NCBI GenBank assembly: GCA_021296235.1 | Contig: JAGWAS010000008.1 | Span: 5,548-69,547, forward strand | From: Paracoccaceae bacterium | Lineage (GTDB): Bacteria > Pseudomonadota > Alphaproteobacteria > Rhodobacterales > Rhodobacteraceae | Direction of reading: 5' to 3' | DNA: 64,000 nt | Part shown: in pieces, positions 8,721-17,882 of the stretch | Position numbering within the stretch: position 1 is the first letter of the stretch | Layout of the letters: each line of letters begins with the position of its first letter | Notes under the pieces: model-generated | What the model was told of the DNA's origin: nothing | Databases searched by the model: none | The model's input: only the letters and a program-made list of their open reading frames with translations | Position numbers and translations under genes: made by a program

Positions 8721-9857
8721 GTGAGCGCTCAAGGTCTAAATGGACTGAACGGTCGGGGTTTCACCCGAAGGGCCACGATTTCGGATGTGGCTGAAAGGGC
8801 AGGAACGACCAAGAGCACCGTTTCGCGGGCCCTCAATGGCTATCCGGACATTTCGTCCCACACCAGGGCGCGGGTTGAGAGGGTTGCGGCCGAACTCGGT
8901 TACAGCCCCTTAAGTCAGGCACAGTCGATCCGAACCGGACGCGTCCGCTCCCTCGGTTTCGTGTTGCAGACATACGACCACGATTCCCATCGACCGTTCC
9001 TCGCAGGATTCCTCGCCGGCATCTCCCGTTCCGCAAATGCGCAGGGCTGGGACCTGACGCTGACCACAGCCGAGTCGCAGCAGGCAACGCTGGACGTTCT
9101 CAGAAGGCTGGCGGTTGAGCGCAAGGCGGACGGCTTCATACTTTCACGACCGGAAAGGAACGACCCAAGGGTCAGTTTGCTGCTTTCCGAGAACATTCCG
9201 TTTGTCCTGTTCGGGCGGACCAATGACCCGACCGGCTGCTCCTGGTATGACATACTGGGCGAAGAAGCGATGAAAGAAGCCGTTGTCCGCCTGCATGGGC
9301 ACGGCCACAGGCGCATCGGATTCGTGAATGGCGGCGAACACTTCAGTTACAGCACCTTCAGGCTGCAGGGCTATCTGGAAGGTTTGAAGGAATGCGGCCT
9401 TGAATTCGACGCAAACTTGGTTGCCAACAACGCGGCGACCACGGAACAGGGCAGAAGGGCGGCGCTTGACCTTCTGCGGCTTGAGTTGCCGCCAACCGCG
9501 ATTGTCTATGCCGTCGACATGGCAGCACTCGGCCTCTATCGGGCGGCAGAGGAGATTGGCCTCGAAATCGGGCGGGATATCTCAGTTATAGCCTATGACG
9601 GAATTCCGGAGGGCCTGTTCGCACACCCGCCGCTTACAACGTTCTCGGTTGATCGGGTAAGGGCCGGCGAAAGATTGGCCACGCAACTCATCAACCGGAT
9701 TTGTGGAGCCGAATCGGATTCTCAGCGCGAAACGGAGCGCGCAGTGCTTCTTAAGCGCAATTCCGATCGTCCGCCAATTCGCAGCAGCGAAGAGTTTGCG
9801 GTCTGCCTGAGCAGGACCGCGCAACTGCAACTGTCAGAAAAAAAGGAGATTGATTGA
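8721..9857 (+). CDS. LacI-family transcriptional regulator
   Basis: A 378-residue repressor. The N-terminal HTH (TISDVAERAGTTKSTVSRAL) and hinge helix (GYSPLSQAQSIRTGR) are followed by a periplasmic-binding-protein-like effector domain. I use the GTG start at 8721, preceded by a GGGGGG box. It opens a plus-strand operon for import and hydrolysis of a glycoside; its stop overlaps the start of the binding-protein gene by one base. It probably binds the operator at 8664-8677 and responds to the transported sugar or a breakdown product. Confidence 0.9.
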   Translation: MSAQGLNGLNGRGFTRRATISDVAERAGTTKSTVSRALNGYPDISSHTRARVERVAAELGYSPLSQAQSIRTGRVRSLGFVLQTYDHDSHRPFLAGFLAGISRSANAQGWDLTLTTAESQQATLDVLRRLAVERKADGFILSRPERNDPRVSLLLSENIPFVLFGRTNDPTGCSWYDILGEEAMKEAVVRLHGHGHRRIGFVNGGEHFSYSTFRLQGYLEGLKECGLEFDANLVANNAATTEQGRRAALDLLRLELPPTAIVYAVDMAALGLYRAAEEIGLEIGRDISVIAYDGIPEGLFAHPPLTTFSVDRVRAGERLATQLINRICGAESDSQRETERAVLLKRNSDRPPIRSSEEFAVCLSRTAQLQLSEKKEID

Positions 9858-11215
9858 TGACAATGCAGAACATCAGGCCGCACCGCCTACTGGTGGGAAC
9901 GGCGCTAGCGATTGCGGTCGCCGCCTCGGCCGCCACAGCCCAGAACATCCGTTTCTGGACAACCGAGGAACAGCCCGACCGGCTGGCCAAGCAGGAGGAA
10001 ATGGCAGAAGCCTTCGAAAATGCGATGGGTATTTCCGTCGATGTGATTCCGGTATCGGAATCGGATCTCGGAACCCGTGCAACTGCGGCGTTCGCAGCCG
10101 GCGACCTGCCGGATGTCATCTATCACACGCTTCAGTATGCCCTTCCCTGGTCGGACGCGGGAATTCTCGACACGGATGCTGCAACCGACGTCATCAGCGG
10201 TCTCGGAGCGGACACTTTCTCTTCAGGAGCCCTGTCGCTGGCCGCCATCGACGGCGGTTACGCCTCTGTTCCCGTCGACGGATGGACACAGATGGTCGTC
10301 TACAGGAAAGACCTCTTTGACGAAATGGGGTTGGAGGCACCAACATCCTACGAAAACGTAATGGCCGCAATCGCGAAACTCCACAATCCGCCGGATATGT
10401 ACGGATTCGTGGCCGCGACCAAGGTCGACGAGAACTTCATGAGTCAGGTACTTGAGCATGTTTTCCTGGCAAATGGCGTCTCGCCGGTCGATTCAAGCGG
10501 ATTCAAGGCGCTTGATGAGAAGGCAACGACGGAGGTCCTCGACTTTTACAAGGCCATCGCCGAAGCATCACCTCCTGGGGAACTCTATTGGAAGCAATCG
10601 CGGGAACTCTACTTCGCCGGGCAGGCGGCCATGATCATTTGGTCACCTTTCATTCTTGACGAGCTCGCCGGCCTCAGGGACTCGGCTCCGCCGACCATCA
10701 ATGACGATCCGACATCAAGCGAACTGGCCTCCAAGACCGGTATTGTCACAAACTTCTCCGGGCCGTCAAATCCCGGCGGTGCAGCTTGGGGCGACATCCG
10801 CTATTTCGGAATCTCGGCTGATGCCGATACGGATGCGGCAATGAAGTTCGTGATGTATGCAATGAACGAAGGCTACACGAACACTCTGGCGATTGCTCCC
10901 GAAGGCAAGTTTCCGGTGCGTCGCGGCAATGCTGAAAACATGACCGCATTCGTGGACGCCTGGTCCATGCTGCCGGTTGGCGTCGACCGCAAGGCACCTC
11001 TGGGTGATCTTTACAGCCAGGAGATGATCGACGAAATCGTTGGTGGACTTGACGTAGCCCAGCGTTGGGGCGTCGAGGAAGGTCAATTGGCCCTCGCCTC
11101 CAAGATCATCAACAGTCAGGTCATCAACCGTTTGGTGCGCGAGTACATCGACGGCGAGAGGGATGCCGCGTCAACAGTGGCTGAACTCAATGCCGAACTT
11201 GGGAAGATCAACTGA
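9857..11215 (+). CDS. Extracellular solute-binding protein of a carbohydrate ABC importer (family 1)
   Basis: A 452-residue MalE-like binding protein. A signal peptide ends near residue 28 (SAATA-Q), followed by a typical mature start (NIRFWTTEEQPDR) and SBP family 1 sequence such as GDLPDVIYHTLQY. I choose the ATG at 9857, which overlaps the LacI stop (TGATG arrangement) and has AAGGAG 8 bases upstream. It feeds the two permeases at 11289-13744. With a GH63-type hydrolase in the operon, an alpha-glycoside such as mannosyl- or glucosylglycerate is a plausible ligand. Confidence 0.88.
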   Translation: MTMQNIRPHRLLVGTALAIAVAASAATAQNIRFWTTEEQPDRLAKQEEMAEAFENAMGISVDVIPVSESDLGTRATAAFAAGDLPDVIYHTLQYALPWSDAGILDTDAATDVISGLGADTFSSGALSLAAIDGGYASVPVDGWTQMVVYRKDLFDEMGLEAPTSYENVMAAIAKLHNPPDMYGFVAATKVDENFMSQVLEHVFLANGVSPVDSSGFKALDEKATTEVLDFYKAIAEASPPGELYWKQSRELYFAGQAAMIIWSPFILDELAGLRDSAPPTINDDPTSSELASKTGIVTNFSGPSNPGGAAWGDIRYFGISADADTDAAMKFVMYAMNEGYTNTLAIAPEGKFPVRRGNAENMTAFVDAWSMLPVGVDRKAPLGDLYSQEMIDEIVGGLDVAQRWGVEEGQLALASKIINSQVINRLVREYIDGERDAASTVAELNAELGKIN

Positions 11216-11233
11216 TCCCCAATTGATGAAATT

Positions 11234-11260
11234 GATGCCGGCGCGTCCAGCGCCGGCATC
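11234..11260 (+). promoter_or_regulatory. Strong hairpin between binding-protein and permease genes
   Basis: GATGCCGGCG (11234-11243) pairs perfectly with CGCCGGCATC (11251-11260) around a 7-base loop. It is not followed by a T-run. Such hairpins after a binding-protein gene usually protect its 3' end and lower expression of the downstream permeases. Confidence 0.5.
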
Positions 11261-11288
11261 GGGCCAAGTTAAGTGAAGGGAAATCCCA

Positions 11289-12533
11289 ATGCCGACCATT
11301 GCACCGCCAAAGAACGCAAAACCGCTTCAAAAACAGGAGGCACGGCTGGCTTGGGGGCTGCTGGCACCAACTGTTACCAGTGTCGCACTGATTGTCCTCC
11401 TGCCGTTGCTTGCAATCTTCTGGATCAGCTTTAAGCCGGTTTCGCTTGGCGATCTGCGCGCACCCGTACCATTGGCCAATGAAAGATTGCGGGGCGAAAT
11501 CACACAGCCCGGCGACACCGCGACGATTCAGTACCGTCTGCGGAACTCGAATTCGGAAAACCAAATCAACGGCGTTACTCTCACCGACACAATTCCCGCG
11601 GGATTGTCGGTCTCCGACCTTGACCCCAGATGCGATCTCGCCGGACGGCAACTGACCTGCGAGTTTGGCGATTGGGAGGGCGGACATCGCGAAACACTCG
11701 AATTGACAGTTACGGCTGAGGCCGATTTTGCGGACGGTCCCCCGGATGTCAGGGCAAGCACCGCCACAATGGACGGCAGCGGCGAGAATGTGTTGACCAG
11801 CCTTGAATTCACGTTCGAGAATTTCATGACCGTGTTTGAGGCAAGGGATTTTCTGAGCGTCCTCTGGGCAACGGTCTTCTACACCGTCGTCGGGACCGTC
11901 GGCGCCCTCGTTGCCGGCCTCTTTGCGGCGCTGCTGCTCAACCAGACATTCAGGGGGCGCGGGTTCCTCAGAGGCTTGTTCCTGTTTCCCTATGTTGCAC
12001 CGGTCATTGCCGCCGCATTCACCTGGGTTACCCTTTTCGATCCGTTTTCCGGATCAGCAAATGCATTGCTGCTTCAGATGGGGTTTTCGACGGGGCCGAT
12101 CAATTTCTTCGGTGAACGTCCACTGGCCCTCATCATGGTGACCGTCTTTGAGATTTGGCGGTATTTTCCACTTTCCTTCTTGTTCATCCTTGCAAGAATG
12201 CAGGCGGTTGACACCGACATTTTCGAAGCCGCCAACATGGACGGCGCATCGCCGTTCCAGAAATTCCGCTACCTGCTGTTGCCGCAGCTCTTTGGAATAC
12301 TGAGTGTTCTCTTCCTGCTGCGCTTCATCTGGACGTTCAACAAATTCGACGACATCTTCCTCCTCACGGGAGGAAATGCGGGCACAAGAACCCTTACGGT
12401 CAATGTGTATGAACAGGCATTCGCCGTCGCCGACATTGGTGCGGGCGCGGCGGTTGCCGTTGTCATCTTCCTGTGCCTGCTCGGTTTCAGCACCGTCTAC
12501 TTTTGGTCACTTAGGCACGAGGAAGAGCTGTGA
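11289..12533 (+). CDS. Carbohydrate ABC permease (MalF/UgpA-type) with inserted DUF11-like domain
   Basis: A 414-residue inner-membrane permease. TM1 (residues 20-48) ends in ISFKP. About 120 residues then interrupt the usual layout before FTFENF and the normal five-helix transport domain, whose EAANMDGASPFQKFRYLLLPQ is the ATPase-contacting EAA loop. The insert (about residues 51-172) reads as a DUF11-type beta-sandwich: TIQYRLRNSN, NGVTLTDTIPAGLSV, two Cys (115 and 124) and ETLELTVTAEA. By topology it faces the periplasm and may touch the binding protein or ligand. MalF also has a periplasmic insertion, but at a different place and with a different fold. Confidence 0.88.
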   Translation: MPTIAPPKNAKPLQKQEARLAWGLLAPTVTSVALIVLLPLLAIFWISFKPVSLGDLRAPVPLANERLRGEITQPGDTATIQYRLRNSNSENQINGVTLTDTIPAGLSVSDLDPRCDLAGRQLTCEFGDWEGGHRETLELTVTAEADFADGPPDVRASTATMDGSGENVLTSLEFTFENFMTVFEARDFLSVLWATVFYTVVGTVGALVAGLFAALLLNQTFRGRGFLRGLFLFPYVAPVIAAAFTWVTLFDPFSGSANALLLQMGFSTGPINFFGERPLALIMVTVFEIWRYFPLSFLFILARMQAVDTDIFEAANMDGASPFQKFRYLLLPQLFGILSVLFLLRFIWTFNKFDDIFLLTGGNAGTRTLTVNVYEQAFAVADIGAGAAVAVVIFLCLLGFSTVYFWSLRHEEEL

Positions 12534-13744
12534 AAACGTTATATCGGGGATATCTGGCCGGGCCGATCATCACGGCCCTGTGGTCGGTGACGATTGTCAT
12601 CACCGTTGCGGTTGCACTGTCGCTTGGAACTGGCATTCCACTCAGACCGTCAAACTTGGTTTCGCTGCTTGCGGGTGCGCTTGTGGGACTTGCGTTTCCC
12701 CTGCTCCGTCGACCGATCCTGGTCGCCGCCGGGGCAACCGTCCTGTTTGCCCTGCTTACGGTTTCCGGAATCGGGCCAATCAATTTCAGGGAAGAGACAG
12801 GCTCGGTAACGGCGTTGCTTTTCGGTGGGGTTGCAGGGGCTGCGGTGTCCTTCTCGGCTGCCCGCATAATCGGCGATCTGCCGTTCGGCGGCATGGACCG
12901 GCATGAGTTCGAGAACTGTGTCCTGCGCTTCCTCATTGGCTTCGGGTTTGTCGTCTTCACAGCGGCTGTCCTGATTCCCTTTGGTGTGATGGTTGCAACG
13001 AGTCTCAAATCCCAGCAGGAACTGCTGCAAAATCCGCTGGACTACTCCATTGATCTTTCCAAGGGCTGGGATCTTCTGCGGAGCTACCGTGAGCTGTTCG
13101 TCGATTTCAATTTCGGCAGTTATCTCTGGACGTCGTTTTATGTCTCAGTCGTAACGGTGTTCGTTACACTGCTGTTCAGTGTGCCTGGGGCATATGCGGT
13201 GGCAAGGCTCCGCTTTGCCGGCCAAAAGCAATTCTCGCAGTCGATCCTCCTGATCTACATGGTTCCGATGATCGTGCTTGCCCTGCCGATCTACATGGCA
13301 TTCTCGGTCGCTGGCCTGCGCAATTCAATTCTCGGGATCATCCTGATCTACCCGGTAACGACGATCCCGGTGGCGCTCTACATACTCCAGGGCTACTTCC
13401 GGGGCATTCCCGTTGAAATCGAGGAAGCTGGACTGATGGATGGGCTTGGAAGGCTGTCGGTTATCCGGCGGATAACTCTACCGCTTTGCCTGCCGGCATT
13501 GGCTTCGGTCTCGCTCTATGTGTTCATGATTGCCTGGAACGAGTTTCTGCTCGCCTTCATGCTGCTTGATGATCCATCGAAATTCACCCTTACCCGCGGC
13601 GTTGCCATGCTGAATTCCTCCGAGATTCCAAGGCAGCACCTGATGGCCGGGGCGGTTATCGCATCGGTGCCGGTGCTGGCGCTGTTCATGGGGCTTGAAC
13701 GCTTCCTGACACGCGGCCTGACTGCAGGTTCAGTTAAGGGATAG
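12530..13744 (+). CDS. Carbohydrate ABC permease (MalG/UgpE-type) with extra N-terminal membrane domain
   Basis: A 404-residue permease whose GTG start overlaps the preceding stop by four bases. Residues 1-125 contain about four extra hydrophobic segments absent from ordinary MalG-type subunits of about 280 residues. The canonical part begins near residue 140 (VLIPFGVMVATSLKS) and includes the EAA loop (EEAGLMDGLGRLSVIRRI) and IAWNEFLLAFML. It forms the channel with the DUF11-bearing permease. The N-terminal extension has no recognised motif. Confidence 0.88.
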   Translation: MKTLYRGYLAGPIITALWSVTIVITVAVALSLGTGIPLRPSNLVSLLAGALVGLAFPLLRRPILVAAGATVLFALLTVSGIGPINFREETGSVTALLFGGVAGAAVSFSAARIIGDLPFGGMDRHEFENCVLRFLIGFGFVVFTAAVLIPFGVMVATSLKSQQELLQNPLDYSIDLSKGWDLLRSYRELFVDFNFGSYLWTSFYVSVVTVFVTLLFSVPGAYAVARLRFAGQKQFSQSILLIYMVPMIVLALPIYMAFSVAGLRNSILGIILIYPVTTIPVALYILQGYFRGIPVEIEEAGLMDGLGRLSVIRRITLPLCLPALASVSLYVFMIAWNEFLLAFMLLDDPSKFTLTRGVAMLNSSEIPRQHLMAGAVIASVPVLALFMGLERFLTRGLTAGSVKG

Positions 13745-15027
13745 TGCCAAGCATGCTTGACCACCGCGACTTTGATGCAGAGGCCCGCTCCATCTTGCGC
13801 CGCAATGACCGCGGCGGATACACGGTTCCGACTGCAGGCCTCTACCCGCATCAATGGAACTGGGACAGTGCATTCGCCGCACTGGGTTTTTCACTATTTG
13901 ATCTCAACCGGGCGTGGACCGAGCTTGAGACGCTGTTCAGCGGGCAATGGCAAAATGGCATGGTCCCGCACATCCTGTTTCACCAGCAGGATGATGGCTA
14001 CTTCCCCGGTCCTGACGTTTGGGGCTGCAATGGCGCCGTTCCCTCCTCCGGTGTCAGTCAGCCGCCTGTTGCGGCAACCATCGTTCGCCGCATATGGGAC
14101 AACGACAGAAGGATCGGGGAAGAACGGATCCGGGAACTCTATCCGAAACTTGTTGCTTGGCACCGGTGGTTCATGACTTGGCGCCTTGATAGGGATGCGG
14201 TTTGCGTAACCCACCCTTGGGAAGCAGGGCGGGACAATGCGCCGGACTGGGATGATACCTTGTCCGGGATCGACGCCACCGGCGTCGGTGAGTACCTGCG
14301 CCGGGACATCATGGCAGTTGATCCGGACATGCGCCCTCAAAAACACGATTACGACCGCTACATCTGGCTGATCAATCTGGGCAGGGACAGCGGTTGGGAC
14401 GAGGCCCGACTGCTCGAACGAAACCCGTTCCGGGTGGCAGACCCTGCCATGACGTTCATCCTGCTGCGGGCCAACAGCGATTTGGCGGCCATCGGCAGGG
14501 AGCTCGGCAAGGATGTTGTCGAGTTGGACGAGTGGACCGATCAACTGACGGTCGGGGCCAAGTCACTCTGGAATCCGGAAATCGAGAGCTACGATTCCCG
14601 AGACGCACATTCCGGTAAATGGTCCGGCTGCGTTTCGAACGCCTCCTTCCTCTGCTGGTATGGTGGCCTAAGAAACAACAACATGCTTCAACACTTCAAC
14701 CGGATCATGCAAGCTGTTCCATACTGGATTCCCAGCCATGATCCGGACAGTGACAGATTTGACCGGCTGCGCTACTGGCGCGGGCCGGTTTGGCCGGTCA
14801 TGAACACCCTCATCGGAATTGGCATGGAGGAGGCTGGGCTCGACGATGAAGCGCAGACTCTTCGAGAATCGACAGCTGAGCTGGTGCGGACAGGAGGATT
14901 CTCCGAATATTTTGATCCTTGCGACGGTTCCTCCGCCGGAGGCAAGGATTTCACTTGGACCGCTGCCGTTTGGTTGGCATGGGTCTCCGGAAAGAATGGA
15001 AAGGGCGGATGGGCACGATACAGTTGA
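13744..15027 (+). CDS. GH63-type glycoside hydrolase, mannosylglycerate/glucosylglycerate hydrolase-like
   Basis: A 427-residue (alpha/alpha)6-barrel type enzyme. Diagnostic elements are YPHQWNWDSAF near residue 34, HPWEAGRDNAPDWD with the probable acid D164, RYWRGPVWPVMN, and GGFSEYFDP with probable base E388 followed by DFTWTAA. These match bacterial MgH/GgH enzymes, which hydrolyse the alpha-glycosidic bond of mannosyl- or glucosylglycerate. No signal peptide, so it acts in the cytosol on the imported compound. The GTG at 13744 overlaps the permease stop by one base; an ATG at 13753 is the alternative start. Another alpha-glucoside or alpha-mannoside is possible. Confidence 0.8.
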   Translation: MPSMLDHRDFDAEARSILRRNDRGGYTVPTAGLYPHQWNWDSAFAALGFSLFDLNRAWTELETLFSGQWQNGMVPHILFHQQDDGYFPGPDVWGCNGAVPSSGVSQPPVAATIVRRIWDNDRRIGEERIRELYPKLVAWHRWFMTWRLDRDAVCVTHPWEAGRDNAPDWDDTLSGIDATGVGEYLRRDIMAVDPDMRPQKHDYDRYIWLINLGRDSGWDEARLLERNPFRVADPAMTFILLRANSDLAAIGRELGKDVVELDEWTDQLTVGAKSLWNPEIESYDSRDAHSGKWSGCVSNASFLCWYGGLRNNNMLQHFNRIMQAVPYWIPSHDPDSDRFDRLRYWRGPVWPVMNTLIGIGMEEAGLDDEAQTLRESTAELVRTGGFSEYFDPCDGSSAGGKDFTWTAAVWLAWVSGKNGKGGWARYS

Positions 15028-16055
15028 AATCTCTTGAGAAGTGGTTTGGTGGTCAGCAGGTCATCAAGGGTGTGGATCTTGAGATTAATGATGGTGAATT
15101 TGTGGTTTTCGTGGGCCCCTCGGGATGCGGAAAATCGACCCTGCTCCGACTGATTGGCGGACTTGAGGAGGCCAGCGCAGGCCAAATCCTTCTGGACGAC
15201 AGGGACGTTACGGGTGAACCGCCGGCAAAGCGGGGATTGACGATGGTTTTCCAATCCTATGCTCTCTACCCCCATATGTCGGTGGGTGAAAACATGGGAT
15301 TTTCGCTGAAGGTTTCCGGCGCGCCCAAATCCGAAGTCGACGAAAAGGTTGGCGAGGCCGCACGTATCCTCAAGCTTGAGGAATTGCTCGCGAGGAAACC
15401 GAAAGAGCTTTCGGGCGGACAACGGCAAAGGGTTGCGATTGGCAGGTCGATTGTGAGGGATCCAACCGCGTTCCTCTTTGACGAGCCGCTCTCGAACTTG
15501 GATGCCGCTCTCAGGGTGGAAATGCGTTATGAAATTGCCAAACTGCACCAATCCCTGAAGTCGACCATGATCTACGTAACCCACGATCAGGTTGAGGCAA
15601 TGACATTGGCAAACAGGATCGTGGTTCTTGATGCCGGACGAATTGCACAGGTGGGATCACCGCGCGAACTCTATGAACGCCCGGTCAATCGTTTTGTGGC
15701 TCAGTTCATCGGCAGCCCGAAAATGAACATCCTTGCCTGTCAGACCGGCGGGGGCGCATACCAGTTGCCCGAAGGAAGAGGCGGACCCTTTTCAGGGGAG
15801 AACGAGGCTGTCGAACTGGGCATCAGGCCGGAGCACATCGCGATCGAAAGCAGCGGCGGTGGACAGTGCGACGGTGTGGTCGATGTCGTGGAGTATCTCG
15901 GTGCGGACACATACGTCATTGTTGACTGTGGTCCGGCTGGTCGGGTGACGGTCCGCATTACGGGAAGTTCCGACCTGCAGCCCGGCGATGAGGTCGGCCT
16001 CTCCTTTGCTGAGGACAAAATCAGGTTCCTTGACGCCTCGGGACAAGCTGTCTGA
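15009..16055 (+). CDS. Carbohydrate ABC importer ATP-binding protein (MsmK/UgpC-like)
   Basis: A 348-residue ATPase: Walker A GPSGCGKST, Q-loop VFQSYALYPHM, signature LSGGQRQR, Walker B FLFDEPLSNLD and switch H in VTHDQVEAM, then a C-terminal TOBE regulatory domain. I start it at the ATG at 15009, overlapping the hydrolase gene by 19 bases, with AAGGGCGG upstream; a longer frame from 14919 only covers the hydrolase coding sequence. It drives the permease pair and closes the operon, which ends in a strong hairpin. Confidence 0.9.
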   Translation: MGTIQLKSLEKWFGGQQVIKGVDLEINDGEFVVFVGPSGCGKSTLLRLIGGLEEASAGQILLDDRDVTGEPPAKRGLTMVFQSYALYPHMSVGENMGFSLKVSGAPKSEVDEKVGEAARILKLEELLARKPKELSGGQRQRVAIGRSIVRDPTAFLFDEPLSNLDAALRVEMRYEIAKLHQSLKSTMIYVTHDQVEAMTLANRIVVLDAGRIAQVGSPRELYERPVNRFVAQFIGSPKMNILACQTGGGAYQLPEGRGGPFSGENEAVELGIRPEHIAIESSGGGQCDGVVDVVEYLGADTYVIVDCGPAGRVTVRITGSSDLQPGDEVGLSFAEDKIRFLDASGQAV

Positions 16056-17009
16056 ACCACCGCCTTGCCTGCACGATTTGCAGGCGGCGGTTGTGCCAAT
16101 GTGCTTTGCACTGCCCGAACGGTTGCGCCAACAAGAATTCTGAGGTTCAAACCGCGCAAGGCCTGCCTTCGCCTGTGGGATTAGCCGATCCAAATCTGCG
16201 GCAATTCCCACCGACGAGCGGCGGTGTTTCCTCGGTGACCAAGATCCGCAGAAAAGCCCATTGCGACCGCCCGCTTCGTGATCGGCTTTTCCGGACTGTT
16301 TGGTCCCGAATTCCGGCGATGCATGATCACCGAACACAAACTCAACCCGGTGTGCGGGCGATTGATCTTTTTCCGGGAGATCTTCGCACCCGTTGGTGGA
16401 AACTGCAGAAAACATCCTTTGGCACATCCCGCAGAACCGGGTAGCAAGGTCCGAACCGGCTGAGATTTTGGTGACCGATGTCAACCTTGCCGCAGTGAAT
16501 CGGTAAATTACTCGAAACCGGAAAGGTGTCGGTATATTCGGGCAGAATTGCTCCAGGTGAAGTCATAAAGGTGCCGGATAAATTGATGAGGGACGTGTTC
16601 CTGTTGAGCAAGAAAATTAACAGACGGCTGGCTGTTGGCCGGCCCTCGACAGGAGATCACATCCCATGCCCAGAAGATTACCCGGTTCCATGCAAACTCG
16701 CCATAACCTTTCCGACCTGATCGAAGGAAGATTGTCCTCGCCGGAGGGGCGCAGCCGTCAACCGCACCCTTTCGGCAACAGGCAGGAACAGCGCCGTCAG
16801 CACCCGGAACCGTAAGGAGGCATGAGCAGGTCATTGTTGTGCCAACCAGCCCCGCCCATCGCCCTTTGGTGTTGTCGCCTTTGGCATGAAGCAAGCCAAT
16901 AGCGGTCCGGAAGAGTTGTTCAACAAGGATTGCGTGGATGGTATGAACCAGAAACTGAACCATTTGCTTCGACTGGTGACCGGTGAATGGATTCAAGAAA
17001 GGAGATCGC
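16056..17009. other. Long gap with no recognised gene
   Basis: About 950 bases follow the sugar operon. After the hairpin at 16059-16091 I find only short or compositionally odd frames (the longest, 16508-16996 minus, is Cys-rich and matches nothing I know). It may be decayed sequence or a long leader for the nitrilase-family gene. Confidence 0.5.
16059..16091 (+). terminator. Hairpin after the GH63/ABC operon
   Basis: Two stacked perfect stems, ACCGCC/GGCGGT and GCCTGC/GCAGGC, separated by a TT bulge and closed by a 7-base loop, begin 3 bases after the ATPase stop. Only a weak T-rich tract follows, so termination efficiency is uncertain. Confidence 0.45.
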
Positions 17010-17882
17010 GTGCTCGATTCAATTCGGATTCACTTGGTTCAGATGACGTCGACCAATCGGCACGAAGGCAACATCAATTCGGTCGGCGAACAAACTTCCA
17101 TTGCTTCTGCGGAAGGGTGTGATCTGATCGCTCTCCCGGAGGCGGCCGGTATGATGAACCGCCACAAGGACGAAGCGCTCAAACTGACGACAACCGAGAA
17201 GGATGATCCGTTCATTTGCGCCTGCAGAGAACTGGCCGCCCGCTTCGGGATTTGGATACATGTCGGTTCCACCCCGATTCAAGCGGGCGGAAAACTCCTG
17301 AACCACTCGGTACTGATTGATAGTTCCGGTGCCATTCGTGCCCGCTACGACAAGATCCACCTCTTCGACATGTTCTTGGACGGCCGTGCATTTTTGGAAT
17401 CGAAGCGGTATGCCCCCGGTTCCGAGGCGATTGTCGTGGACACACCGTGGGGCCCATGGGGATTGACCATCTGCTACGACATTCGATTTCCAGGACTCTA
17501 CAGGGACTACGCAAGTTGCGGAGCCAGAATAATGTTTGTGCCCTCAGCTTTCACCGTCACAACAGGAAAATTGCACTGGCGGCCGCTCCTCAGGGCAAGG
17601 GCAATCGAAAACGGCAGTTGGATAGTAGCCGCAGCCCAAGTGGGCAAGCATGATGACGGTCGGATAACGCACGGCCATTCACTCATCGTCAGCCCTTGGG
17701 GCAAAGTTGTTGCCGACCTTGGAGATGCAGGGTCTCGGTTTGAGATCGTGGACCTTGATCTCTCGCTTGTTGAATCTTCTCGGCAACAGCTTCCTTCACT
17801 GCAGCATGACCGCCCATATCGACTTGTACATTGCGATGAACCACTGACCGGAGCATTCGGTGAACCAACGCGAGCTACTTGA
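17010..17882 (+). CDS. Carbon-nitrogen hydrolase (Nit1-like amidase)
   Basis: A 290-residue nitrilase-superfamily enzyme. The catalytic triad is visible as E44 (ALPEAAG), K115 (RYDKIHLFD) and C155 (CYDIRFP). CYDIRFPGLYRDYASCGA is typical of the Nit1 branch, whose bacterial members act as deaminated-glutathione amidases, repairing a transaminase by-product. I use the GTG at 17010, which has AAAGGAGA 5 bases upstream, rather than the in-frame GTG at 16983. It stands alone in a loosely packed region, so context adds nothing on substrate. Confidence 0.85.
   Translation: MLDSIRIHLVQMTSTNRHEGNINSVGEQTSIASAEGCDLIALPEAAGMMNRHKDEALKLTTTEKDDPFICACRELAARFGIWIHVGSTPIQAGGKLLNHSVLIDSSGAIRARYDKIHLFDMFLDGRAFLESKRYAPGSEAIVVDTPWGPWGLTICYDIRFPGLYRDYASCGARIMFVPSAFTVTTGKLHWRPLLRARAIENGSWIVAAAQVGKHDDGRITHGHSLIVSPWGKVVADLGDAGSRFEIVDLDLSLVESSRQQLPSLQHDRPYRLVHCDEPLTGAFGEPTRAT

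Noticed and set aside
16508-16996. 162-residue minus-strand frame in the long gap
   Set aside because: No recognisable fold, odd Cys/His content and no convincing start site.
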